Positions 45,694 through 53,773 of a DNA stretch of 64,000 bases are shown piece after piece. The translations under genes and the position numbers were made by a program. The notes beneath the pieces were generated by a model that made no database searches, was not told where the DNA came from, and saw only the letters and a list, made by a program, of their open reading frames with translations. The stretch is from Phenylobacterium sp. GTDB taxonomy: Bacteria > Pseudomonadota > Alphaproteobacteria > Caulobacterales > Caulobacteraceae. Positions within the stretch are counted from its first letter, which is position 1, and every line of letters starts with the position of its first letter. The stretch lies in assembly GCA_017991675.1 (NCBI GenBank), contig JAGOQB010000006.1, positions 62,001-126,000 of the forward strand. Reading direction: 5' to 3'.

Positions 45694-48120
45694 CTAGAAC
45701 TTCATGCCCAACGTCACGCCGTAGAGCCGCTCGGCGTCGCGCGGGATGTAGGCGCCCACCTCATTCGGAAACTGCGGACTGGCCAGGGTCGTGTTGTGGC
45801 CCATGCCGACGTAGTAGGTCTCGTCCAGCAGGTTGCGCACGAACAGGGTGGCGCTCAGCCCGCGAACCACGTCACGCACCCCAAAGCTCAGATTGACCAT
45901 GGTGTAGGCGTCTTGCCGCAGCAGCGGATCCTGCTCGACCGCGAATTGCTGCTCGGTCTGGTAGGTGACGTCCGCCTGCACGAAACCCGACCAGTCGCTC
46001 CCGGCGAACTCCCGTTCGTACCTCGGCGACAGGCTCAATCGCCATTCGGGCGTGCTGGGCAGGCGCCCGTCCCGGATGTCCTGCCTCGGCGCCCCGGTCA
46101 CCAGGACGCCGGCGGCGTTCGGCAGGCGCGCGCGATAGCAGGTGTTGGTCGGGAAATCGCCCGTCAGCACCGGCGCATTGAGCTGGAACTGCAGCGGACA
46201 GTTCAGGCCGTCCACCTCGATCACGGCCTTGGTATAGGTCAGTGATCCCGACAGCGAGAAGTTCTGGCTCGGCCGCCAGTCCCCTTCCAGTTCGAAGCCC
46301 TTGGTCGTCGTCGACCCCGCGTTGGTCTGGACGTACTGGATCACCCCCGTCGTCGGATCGGAACGGTTCGCCTGGATCTGCAGGTCCGTGTACTTGGCGT
46401 AGTAGACCGCCAGGCTGAACGTCAGACCCGCTTCCGGCAGCCGCCCCTTCAAGCCCGCCTCGTAGGCGTCGACATGCTCGGGCATCACCGGCGGGTCGTT
46501 GACGAAGTCCTCGGTCATCTCGGTGCCCAGGCCCAGGCCCTTGTAGCCCCGGGCATAGGTCGCATAGGCCTGCATGTCGGGGCTCAACCGATACTGCAGG
46601 CCGATCTTGCCGGTCGCCGCCGTATCGTCTGCGGTCCGGGTCCCGATCGAACGGGTTCCGGTCGGCCCCTGTAGAGGCAGGTCGCCAGGGTTCAGCTGCA
46701 AGCCCGGCCGATTGCCGATCACCGTCACTTCCTCGCGCTGCACGCGCGCGCCGGCGATGAGCTTCAGGTTCTCGACCAGCTCGAACTCGGCCTGGCCAAA
46801 GGCGGAGATGTGGTCGCTCTTGAGCTTGGCGCTGTGATAGCCCGAGCGCGTGACATAGGTCGCGCAGGGCTGGCCGAGGACCAGGCCCGTTCCCGTGCAG
46901 GTGTCGATCGCGCGCTTGAAGTCGCGATGGATCAGCACGTCCGAGTAGTAGAGGCCGGCGACGTACGACAGCCGCTGGCCGGGATTGTTGGCGATCCGCA
47001 GCTCCTGGCTAAAGTTGCCGATGTCGACCGGGCCGTCGTTGACGCTGAAGCGCGAATTGCCGTTGCTCGGCTGCGACCCGAGATAGATCGGCCGCGGCGT
47101 GTAGAGGCCATCGACATCGATCTGGCCGTGCTCCTTGTACTGCTGATATGCGCTGAGCGAGGTCAGCGTGCCCCAGCCCAGATCGTAGTTCGCCTCGAGG
47201 GAGACCATCGCCTGGTTGGTCTTCGAAAGCGTCTGGACGTCCGAGCTGATCGAGCGATTGCTGGGCGATGCGACGATCGGCGCGATGAGCTGGGCCACGA
47301 CCGGGTTCGGGGTCGAGACCAGCACCGGCCGCCCGATGGTGCCGACGAACATCCGATAGTCGCCGGTCAGCAACAGGCTCAGATCCTCGGTCGGCTCCCA
47401 TTCCAGCTTGCCGCGAACTCCGAAGCTCTCGAACCCGCCCTCGTCCGCGCCGGTGCGGACATTGCTGATGTAGCCGCCGACGTCGTTGTAATAGGCCGAA
47501 ATCCGCCCCGCGAGCGTGTCGGAGATCGGACCGGTCACGCTGGCCTTGATGCGGTATTCGTCGTGAGTGGCGATCGTCGCCTCGGCATTGCCGCCGAACT
47601 CATGCTTCGGCCGCGCGGTCACCAGTTGCACGACGCCGGCGGTCGCGTTCTTGCCGAACAGCGTGCCCTGGGGTCCGCGGAGCACCTCGACCCGCTCGAG
47701 GTCGGCGAAATCGGTGAGGCTTTGGGCCGGACGAGCCATCACGACGCTGTCGATCACCAACGAAACGGAGGACTCGACCCCCTGGCCGAACAACGAGGTG
47801 CCGATCCCGCGAATCCGGAACGAGCTGTTGGCCGGCGTACTGCCCGCCTGGAAGGTCAGCGACGGCGCCGCCCGCACCAGTGACGCCGTATCGGTGATGT
47901 TCTTGGCCGCCAGCGTCTCGCCGCTGACCGCCGTCACCGCCACCGGCACGTCCAGCAAGCGCTCTGTGCGCTTCTGCGCCGTCACCAGCACTTCCTCGAC
48001 TTCCACGCCGCCGTCGACCGGCTGCGCCGATGCGGCGCCCGCCAGGGCGCAGAGCGCCGCCCCGGCCATCCATGCGGCCGTCCGGCCACGAGCAAACTGG
48101 TGTGTGAGATCCTTCGCCAC
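45694..48120 (-). CDS. TonB-dependent receptor of the sulfatase locus
   Basis: The 808-residue receptor has a signal peptide ending at GAASAQPV (about residue 30), TonB box VEEVLVTAQKRTE, plug motifs FRIRGIGTSLFGQG, VEVLRGPQGTLFGKNATAG and VQLVTARP, and a barrel ending YGVTLGMKF. I place the start at GTG 48120, because GGAGGGG is 7 bases upstream; a TTG at 48135 is also in frame. The LacI operator candidate is 62 bases upstream, shared with the divergent sulfatase. It probably imports sulfated or desulfated oligosaccharides. Confidence 0.9.
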   Translation of the reverse strand: MAKDLTHQFARGRTAAWMAGAALCALAGAASAQPVDGGVEVEEVLVTAQKRTERLLDVPVAVTAVSGETLAAKNITDTASLVRAAPSLTFQAGSTPANSSFRIRGIGTSLFGQGVESSVSLVIDSVVMARPAQSLTDFADLERVEVLRGPQGTLFGKNATAGVVQLVTARPKHEFGGNAEATIATHDEYRIKASVTGPISDTLAGRISAYYNDVGGYISNVRTGADEGGFESFGVRGKLEWEPTEDLSLLLTGDYRMFVGTIGRPVLVSTPNPVVAQLIAPIVASPSNRSISSDVQTLSKTNQAMVSLEANYDLGWGTLTSLSAYQQYKEHGQIDVDGLYTPRPIYLGSQPSNGNSRFSVNDGPVDIGNFSQELRIANNPGQRLSYVAGLYYSDVLIHRDFKRAIDTCTGTGLVLGQPCATYVTRSGYHSAKLKSDHISAFGQAEFELVENLKLIAGARVQREEVTVIGNRPGLQLNPGDLPLQGPTGTRSIGTRTADDTAATGKIGLQYRLSPDMQAYATYARGYKGLGLGTEMTEDFVNDPPVMPEHVDAYEAGLKGRLPEAGLTFSLAVYYAKYTDLQIQANRSDPTTGVIQYVQTNAGSTTTKGFELEGDWRPSQNFSLSGSLTYTKAVIEVDGLNCPLQFQLNAPVLTGDFPTNTCYRARLPNAAGVLVTGAPRQDIRDGRLPSTPEWRLSLSPRYEREFAGSDWSGFVQADVTYQTEQQFAVEQDPLLRQDAYTMVNLSFGVRDVVRGLSATLFVRNLLDETYYVGMGHNTTLASPQFPNEVGAYIPRDAERLYGVTLGMKF

Positions 48121-48181
48121 GCGCTTCCCCTCCAAGGCTGCAATGCGCCCACTGACCGTTCAGACGGCTGCAGTCGTTCTT

Positions 48182-48221
48182 GACAACGTTGTCTTTTTGA
48201 CAATCATGTAATCGTTGTCAA
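48182..48221. promoter_or_regulatory. LacI operator candidate (copy 2) plus adjacent spaced inverted repeat
   Basis: GACAACGTTGTC at 48182-48193 is identical to the copy at 43586. Immediately after, TTGACAA (48197-48203) and TTGTCAA (48215-48221) form a second inverted repeat with an 11-base spacer built from the same half site. The pair lies between the divergent TBDR and sulfatase starts, so one repressor could shut both. Confidence 0.72.
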
Positions 48222-48261
48222 GCCACTTGGATTTCGCCGCCGCGGCGGGCTAGGGAGTCAC

Positions 48262-49803
48262 ATGCCGTCCGTAATTCGCCTTGCTCAGACCTCGCTGCTC
48301 GCCCTCAGCGCGGGCCTGTCGCTCGCTATCGCCCTGCCCGTCGCGGCGGCCCCGGCGCCGGCTGCGACATCAGCCGCCCCCGTCGCCCAGCGGCCGATGA
48401 ACGTGCTGCTGATCATGAGCGACGACCTCGGCGCGCGGTTCGGCGGCTACGGCTTTCCAGAGGTGAAGACGCCCAATCTCGACCGGCTGGCGCGCGAAGG
48501 CGTGCTGTTCGAGCGCGCCTACACCCAGTTCCCGCAATGCGCCCAGAGCCGCTCGTCGTTCCTGACCGGCCGCCGCCCCAACGCCACGCGGGTATTCGAC
48601 CTCAAGACCGATTTCCGCGCCGCCCTGCCCGACGTGGTCACGCTGCCGCAGTATTTCCGCCAGCAGGGCTACTATGCCGGTCGGGTCGGGAAGATCTTTC
48701 ACCAGGGCGTGCCCACCCACATCGGAACCAGCGGTCCCGACGACGCGCCGTCCTGGACCGAGGTCGTCAATCCGCGCGGCCGCGACAAGGACGCCGAAAT
48801 CGCCGGCCGGCTCAAGAACCTGACCCCTGGCATCCCCTACGGCGCGGCCTGGGCCTATCTGGACGACGAGGGCAAGGACGCCGAGCAGACCGACGGCAAG
48901 ATCGCCGACGAAACGGTCAAGATGCTCGAAAGGGCCAAGGATGGGCCGTTCTTCATCGCCGCCGGCTTCTATCGCCCGCATGTCCCCGACGTCGCGCCCA
49001 AGGCCTATTTCGACCTCTACCCGCCCGAGAAGATCCGGATCGAGGACGCCCCGCCCGAACATGCCGCGGTCCGCCCGCTGGTGACCTCGAATATGTGGCC
49101 GGCCAATTACGACGCGCTCGAGGCCGAGCGGCGCAGGATGATGCAGGCCTACTACGCCTCGACCACCTTCATGGACGCCCAGGTGGGTCAGGTGCTCGAC
49201 GCGCTCGACCGGCTGGGCCTGAAGGACAACACCATCGTCGTCTTCATGAGCGACCACGGCTACATGCTGGGCGAGCATGGGCAGTGGCAGAAGAACGCCC
49301 TCTGGGAGGCCTCGCTGCGCACGCCGCTGATCATCCGCTCGCCCGGCGCCCGCGGAAATGGCGCAGCCTCGCCCAAGCCGGTCGAACTGCTGGACATCTA
49401 TCCGACCCTGGTCGAACTGGCCGGGCTGCCGGCCAAGAGCGGCCTGGAGGGCGCCAGTCTCACGCCCCTGCTGGCCGCGCCGCGCAAGGCCAGCTGGGAC
49501 CGCCCCGCCTATTCCCAGGTCCAGGGCGGGCGCAGCGTGCGGACCGCTCGCTGGCGCTACACCGAATGGGAAGGCGGCCGCCTCGGCGCCTCGCTCTACG
49601 ACATGGTCGCCGATCCCAGGGAGCTGCGGAACCTCGCCGGCGAACCGAAATACGCCGCCACCGTCAGGAAGCTGCAGGCTCTGCTGCCAAACGAGACGGT
49701 AGAGCCTCGCGGGCCGGCCATGATCCTCTACGATCGCGCCGCAGGCCTGGCCCGGTTCGAGACCTATGCCGACGCCCTGGCCAAGGACGGGGAAAAGAAG
49801 TGA
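48262..49803 (+). CDS. Sulfatase, iduronate-2-sulfatase-like, exported
   Basis: The 513-residue enzyme has a signal peptide to about residue 30. NVLLIMSDDLGARFGGYG (47-64) and KTPNLDRLA match iduronate-2-sulfatase-like sulfatases. The active-site segment is CAQSRSSFLTGRRPNATRVFDL, where C93 should become formylglycine; human iduronate-2-sulfatase has CAPSR at this place, so the usual Pro/Ala/Ser is Gln here. Later motifs GFYRPHVPD and MSDHGYMLGEHGQW are intact and typical of this subgroup. ATG at 48262 with GGGAG upstream. The next sulfatase overlaps its stop by 4 bases. It probably removes a 2-O-sulfate from a uronic acid or similar sugar; this is inferred from the subgroup. Confidence 0.88.
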   Translation: MPSVIRLAQTSLLALSAGLSLAIALPVAAAPAPAATSAAPVAQRPMNVLLIMSDDLGARFGGYGFPEVKTPNLDRLAREGVLFERAYTQFPQCAQSRSSFLTGRRPNATRVFDLKTDFRAALPDVVTLPQYFRQQGYYAGRVGKIFHQGVPTHIGTSGPDDAPSWTEVVNPRGRDKDAEIAGRLKNLTPGIPYGAAWAYLDDEGKDAEQTDGKIADETVKMLERAKDGPFFIAAGFYRPHVPDVAPKAYFDLYPPEKIRIEDAPPEHAAVRPLVTSNMWPANYDALEAERRRMMQAYYASTTFMDAQVGQVLDALDRLGLKDNTIVVFMSDHGYMLGEHGQWQKNALWEASLRTPLIIRSPGARGNGAASPKPVELLDIYPTLVELAGLPAKSGLEGASLTPLLAAPRKASWDRPAYSQVQGGRSVRTARWRYTEWEGGRLGASLYDMVADPRELRNLAGEPKYAATVRKLQALLPNETVEPRGPAMILYDRAAGLARFETYADALAKDGEKK

Positions 49804-51671
49804 CGAACCGGCTCACCAGACGAACCGCGCTTGCGACAGCGGCCGCCGCGGCGGCCGGCCCGGCGATGGCGTCGCCCGCGGCACGCCCGAACATCCTTTG
49901 GCTGGTCAGCGAGGACAACAATCCGCTGATCGGCGCCTATGGCGACCCGCTGGCCCGCACGCCGACCATCGACGCCTTGGCCGCCAAGGGCCTGCTCTAC
50001 CGCAACGCCTACTCCAACGCCCCGGTCTGCGCGCCCTCGCGCTTCGGCATCCTGACCGGCCTCTATCCGGAATCCTGCGCCCCGGCCGACCACATGCGGG
50101 CCAAGGCGTCGCTGCCCCGTGACCTGAAGACCTATCCGGAACTGCTGCGCGCCGCCGGCTACTACTGCGCCAACAACGCCAAGACCGACTACAACAGCGA
50201 CGTCGACCCCGCGGCGATCTGGGACGCCTCGGGCGCCAAGGCCCACTGGCGCGGCCGCCCGGCCGGCAAGCCGTTCATGGCGGTGTTCAACTACGAGACC
50301 ACGCACGAGTCGCGCCTGTTCCTGAAGCCGACCGAGGGGGCGGTGAAGCCCGCGCAGGTGCGTGTCCCGGCCTACCTGCCCGACACCCCGGCGATCCGCA
50401 GCGATTTCGCCAGCTACTACAATCTCATGGAGCGGATGGACGGCCAGTTGGCTGAGCGTCTGGCGGAGCTGGAGGCTGACGGCCTCGCGGACGACACCAT
50501 CGTCTTCTACTATTCCGACAACGGCGGCTCGCTGCCGCGCAGCAAGCGCTACTGCTACGACGAGGGCCTGCGCTGCGCGCTGGTCGTCTACCTGCCGCCG
50601 AAGTGGGCGCACCTCGGCCGGCGCCCGCCCGGTTCGACGGTGGAGGAGCCGGTCAGCTTCATCGACCTCGCCCCGACCCTGCTGTCCCTGGCCGGGATCG
50701 AGCCGCCGCGAGCGATGCAGGGCTCGGCCTTCCTCGGCCGCCGGGCCCGGCCGGCCAAGCCCTACGCCTTCGGCATGCGCGGGCGGATGGACGAGCGCTA
50801 CGACTTCGTGCGCACGGTCACCGACGGCCGCTGGCGCTACATCCGCAACTACATGCCTCACCGCCCCTGGGGCATGCACGGCGCCTTCGAATGGTTGGCC
50901 AAGGGCTATCAGGACTGGGAGCGCGCCTACCGCGCCGGATCGCTGAACGCCGACCAGAGCCGCTTCTTCCAGACCAAGCCGTTCGAGGAGCTCTACGACC
51001 TCTCGAGCGACCGCGATCAGGTCCGCAATCTCGCCGCCGATCCGGCCGCCCAGGGCCAGCTCGCCGCCCTGCGTAACGCCCTCGACAGCCACATGCTGGC
51101 CATCGTCGACAATGGCTTCATTCCTGAGGGCATGGCGCCGGAAGGCTATGAGGCCAGCCGCAGCGCCGCCTATCCGCTGGCCAAGGTCATGGCGCTGGCC
51201 GGCCTGGCGGCGCACAGGCGGCCGGAAAACCTGCCACTGCTGCGCAAGACGCTCGCCGATCCAAACCCGGTGATGCGCTACTGGGCCGCGACCGGCCTGC
51301 TGATCCTGGGCGGCGCGGCTGCGGAGGCCCGCGCGCCGCTCGCCGCGGCCATGCGCGAGGAGCCGATCGCCCAGGTTCGCGTGGTCGCCGCCGAGGCCGC
51401 GGCCGGCCTGGGCGAGGCCGAAGCGGTGAGCATCCTCGCCGCCCTCGCCGGCGAGCCGCAGCCCTGGCAGGTCCAACTGCAGGCGCTGAACGCCCTCACC
51501 GCGCTCGGCGAAACGGCCCGTTCGGCCCTGCCCGCCCTTGAGCGCGCCGCTCAGAGCCAGCAAGAATATGTGCGCAACGCCGGCCGCTACATGTCGACAG
51601 TGCTGAAGGGCGAGTATCGCCCGGACTATCCGATCTTCGATCTTACGCGCATGACAGGCCGCGCCGGCTAG
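49800..51671 (+). CDS. Sulfatase of the heparan-N-sulfatase-like group with C-terminal HEAT-type repeats
   Basis: The 623-residue protein starts at a GTG overlapping the previous stop (GTGA) with GGGGAAAAG upstream. The N-terminus LTRRTALATAAAAAAG is a Tat-like signal. NILWLVSEDNNPLIGAYGD (31-49) and C77 in CAPSRFGILTG define a sulfatase; the SEDN wording is characteristic of sulfamidase-like members. FYYSDNGGSLPRSKRYCYDEGLR carries the later metal site. From about residue 475 the sequence becomes helical Ala/Leu-rich repeats (LRKTLADPNPVMRYWAATGLL, and two or three more), looking like HEAT repeats, possibly for substrate or partner binding. It belongs to the same LacI-controlled operon as the upstream sulfatase. 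Confidence 0.88.
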   Translation: MTNRLTRRTALATAAAAAAGPAMASPAARPNILWLVSEDNNPLIGAYGDPLARTPTIDALAAKGLLYRNAYSNAPVCAPSRFGILTGLYPESCAPADHMRAKASLPRDLKTYPELLRAAGYYCANNAKTDYNSDVDPAAIWDASGAKAHWRGRPAGKPFMAVFNYETTHESRLFLKPTEGAVKPAQVRVPAYLPDTPAIRSDFASYYNLMERMDGQLAERLAELEADGLADDTIVFYYSDNGGSLPRSKRYCYDEGLRCALVVYLPPKWAHLGRRPPGSTVEEPVSFIDLAPTLLSLAGIEPPRAMQGSAFLGRRARPAKPYAFGMRGRMDERYDFVRTVTDGRWRYIRNYMPHRPWGMHGAFEWLAKGYQDWERAYRAGSLNADQSRFFQTKPFEELYDLSSDRDQVRNLAADPAAQGQLAALRNALDSHMLAIVDNGFIPEGMAPEGYEASRSAAYPLAKVMALAGLAAHRRPENLPLLRKTLADPNPVMRYWAATGLLILGGAAAEARAPLAAAMREEPIAQVRVVAAEAAAGLGEAEAVSILAALAGEPQPWQVQLQALNALTALGETARSALPALERAAQSQQEYVRNAGRYMSTVLKGEYRPDYPIFDLTRMTGRAG

Positions 51672-51732
51672 TCCTGGCCGCAAGCGGCCCGACACTGCGC
51701 CTCATCAGCGTCGCCCGACATTCGCAAATCGC

Positions 51733-51808
51733 TGGTGGGCCCGGTAGGACTCGAACCTACAACCAGACCGTTATGAGCGGTCGGCTCTAACCATTGAGCT
51801 ACAGGCCC
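51733..51808 (-). tRNA. tRNA with anticodon CAU, probably tRNA-Ile2 (lysidine type)
   Basis: A complete 76-base cloverleaf including an encoded CCA. The acceptor stem GGGCCTG pairs with CGGGCCC, the anticodon loop is CTCATAA (anticodon at 51773-51775) closed by GACCG/CGGTC, and the T arm is GTAGG-TTCGAGT-CCTAC. CAU can be Met or Ile2. The acceptor pairs C4-G69 and C5-G68 are those recognised by the lysidine synthetase TilS, and the short D loop also fits Ile2, so I favour the AUA-reading tRNA-Ile2. It would not be initiator tRNA, because the anticodon stem lacks the three G-C pairs. Confidence 0.9.
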
Positions 51809-51960
51809 CTGCAGCGACGCAGAGCTGCGGGTTACCACGACCTGCACGCGCCTTAAAGCTGCCGTTCAGCTTGGCTTTGTCAGAACTGCAACCTCCACCG
51901 TCATTCGGCGTTTGGAGACCTCGATCCCGCCCTACCCCCGGGGCGTTTGTGGAGATTTCG

Positions 51961-52701
51961 ATGAAGACCCTCGTCCGCGCCGGCGCCATGGCCCTGCTGC
52001 TCGCCACCGCCGCCGCGCCCGCCGCCTTCGCTCAGACCGCCCAACCTTCGGCAGGCTCGATGTTCCAGACCACTACGCTCAACCTCTCGGCGTACGGCGA
52101 AACCCGCATCGCGCCGGACAAGGCGACCATCAACCTCGGCGTCGTCACCGAAGCGCCGACCGCCGCCGGCGCCCTGGCCGCCAACAACGAAAAGATGAAC
52201 TCGGTGATCGCCGCCCTGCGCAAGGCCGGCATCGCCGAGAAGGACATCCAGACCTCGGGCCTGAACCTCAACGCCCAATACGACTACGTGCAGAACGAGC
52301 CGCCGAAGCTGCGCGGCTACCAGGCCTCAAACCAGGTGACGATCACCGTCAACGAGCTGGCCAAGCTGGGCGCGGCGGTCGACGCCACCGTCAAGGCCGG
52401 CGCCAACCAGGTGAACGGCATCTCCTTCGGCCTGAAGGACCCGAGCGCGGCCGAGAACGCCGCCCGCCAGGAAGCGGTCAAGGCGCTGGCCGCCAAGGCC
52501 GACCTCTACGCCAAGGCCACCGGCCACCGCGTCAGCCGGCTGGTGAACCTGAGCGAAGGCGGCGGCTACATGCCCTCTCCGCCGCCCGTGCCGATGATGG
52601 CCTACGCCCGCATGGAAAAGGCCGACGGCGGCGCGCCGATCGCCGCGGGCGAGCTGAACGTCCGGGTGGACATCACCGGTCTCTACGAACTGTCGCGTTG
52701 A
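51961..52701 (+). CDS. SIMPL (DUF541) domain protein, exported
   Basis: The 246-residue protein has a signal peptide (to about residue 25, AAFAQTA) and one SIMPL domain with LNLSAYGETRIAPDKATINLGV, IQTSGLNLNAQYDY, GYQASNQVTITVNEL and the end VRVDITGLYEL. SIMPL proteins form periplasmic or outer-membrane oligomers and are linked to oxidative stress resistance, with the mechanism unclear. ATG at 51961 with GGAG upstream; sequence upstream in the frame does not belong. A UUCG-loop terminator follows. Confidence 0.9.
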   Translation: MKTLVRAGAMALLLATAAAPAAFAQTAQPSAGSMFQTTTLNLSAYGETRIAPDKATINLGVVTEAPTAAGALAANNEKMNSVIAALRKAGIAEKDIQTSGLNLNAQYDYVQNEPPKLRGYQASNQVTITVNELAKLGAAVDATVKAGANQVNGISFGLKDPSAAENAARQEAVKALAAKADLYAKATGHRVSRLVNLSEGGGYMPSPPPVPMMAYARMEKADGGAPIAAGELNVRVDITGLYELSR

Positions 52702-52708
52702 GCGAGCG

Positions 52709-52736
52709 GCCCTCCCCTTCGGGGGAGGGCTTATTT
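52709..52736 (+). terminator. Intrinsic terminator with TTCG tetraloop
   Basis: GCCCTCCCC, TTCG, GGGGAGGGC, TTATTT, 7 bases after the SIMPL gene stop. The T-rich tail overlaps the stop codon of the convergent lipoprotein gene. Confidence 0.85.
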
Positions 52737-53186
52737 CGGGCCGAGGCCGGCCCGCGCGAAGGCCGCCGTCAGCTTGTCGGCGATGACGATGCCAGGCGGA
52801 GCTTCGCTAGCCTCCATGACTGCGGCGTAGGTCATGCCGGAGCGGCCCTCGACCGGCCCGCTGGCCCAGGCGACGATGCGGGTGCCTTCGGGATTGCTGC
52901 GGCAGCTGGCGGTCTTGCGCTCGGCGCCGGCGGCGTTCAGCAGCTGCTCAAGCGTCTGCGTTCCCTGCTCTACGCAGGTCGGCAGCGAGCGGCCGCACAC
53001 CATGTGGGTTCCGTACTGGTAGACGGTCTTGCCGCCCTCAGCGATCAGCACGCAGGTGCCCGGGTCGCCGACGGCGCGGGACACGGCTTCGTCGAGGACG
53101 GCCTTGTCCACGCCCCCCGGCGCAGTCGGCGAGCAGGCGGCCAGGACCGCGGCGGACAAACCCAGCGCGGCGGCCAGGGCCCGCAT
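52731..53186 (-). CDS. Small lipoprotein of unknown function, coupled to panD
   Basis: The 151-residue product starts with a lipoprotein signal and lipobox LAAC (C18). The mature part has four further cysteines (GTCVLIAEG, MVCGRSL, PTCVEQG, ASCRSNP), suggesting disulfides, and a short segment VAWASGPVEGRSGMTYAAVM. No family recognised. The ATG at 53186 shares a base with the panD stop (TGATG), so it is translated together with panD, although a lipoprotein has no obvious part in pantothenate synthesis. Confidence 0.65.
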   Translation of the reverse strand: MRALAAALGLSAAVLAACSPTAPGGVDKAVLDEAVSRAVGDPGTCVLIAEGGKTVYQYGTHMVCGRSLPTCVEQGTQTLEQLLNAAGAERKTASCRSNPEGTRIVAWASGPVEGRSGMTYAAVMEASEAPPGIVIADKLTAAFARAGLGPK

Positions 53187-53542
53187 CAGGCGGCCTGCTT
53201 GATCTCGTTGCCGTCGTCGAGCAGCACGACGCTCGGCGAATAGTTGCGGGCTTCCTCGGCCGGCAGCATGCCGTAGGTGACCACGATCACCTTGTCGCCC
53301 TTCTGGACCAGGCGCGCGGCCGCGCCGTTGACGCCGATCACCTTGGATCCGCGCGGGGCCTCGATGGCGTAGGTGGTGAACCGCGCGCCCGTGGTGATGT
53401 TCAGAACGTCGACTTGCTCGTGAGGGAGGATGCCCGAGGCGTCCAGCAGATCGCGGTCGATCGCGATCGAGCCTTCGTACTCGAGATCGGCCTGGGTCAC
53501 CGTGGCGCGGTGAAGCTTGGCCTTCATCAGGGTCACCAGCAT
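53186..53542 (-). CDS. panD: Aspartate 1-decarboxylase
   Basis: The 118-residue proenzyme makes beta-alanine from aspartate for pantothenate and coenzyme A. The self-cleavage site G24-S25 in EYEGS is present, with the new pyruvoyl group forming from S25. K9, R54 and Y58 (in GARFTTY), which bind substrate and act in catalysis, are at the standard numbers, and [22 protein letters not shown] is the family's core. ATG at 53542 has GGAAGGACC upstream; a longer frame to 53623 adds unrelated sequence. Cytoplasmic tetramer. No other pan gene is adjacent. Confidence 0.97.
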   Translation of the reverse strand: MLVTLMKAKLHRATVTQADLEYEGSIAIDRDLLDASGILPHEQVDVLNITTGARFTTYAIEAPRGSKVIGVNGAAARLVQKGDKVIVVTYGMLPAEEARNYSPSVVLLDDGNEIKQAA

Positions 53543-53571
53543 GGGCGGTCCTTCCAACTGCGGCGCACAAA

Positions 53572-53602
53572 CCTTCGAAAACGAAGGGCCGCCGGATATA
53601 GC
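53572..53602 (-). promoter_or_regulatory. Candidate panD -10 element and leader hairpin
   Basis: On the minus strand GCTATA (53602-53597) is a good alphaproteobacterial -10 box, though no clear -35 is at proper spacing. A perfect 6-base stem with a TTTT loop (53587-53572) follows in the leader, 30 bases before the panD ATG. Confidence 0.35.
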
Positions 53603-53773
53603 GTCGATTGGGGATGACCACAATTGCGGCGGCGCAGCAAGGTTGACCTAACGGCAATATGTCGCGGGCGAACAACGCTCCGCGAACGCATATATCTCGC
53701 TCTAATTCAGATACTTGCGATCAATACATGCACGGCCAGATCATGGCGCGCCTGTGGTGACAAACCCGTGAGC

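Noticed and set aside
49764-51695. 643-codon minus-strand frame opposite the third sulfatase
   Set aside because: Antisense shadow with no recognisable domain.
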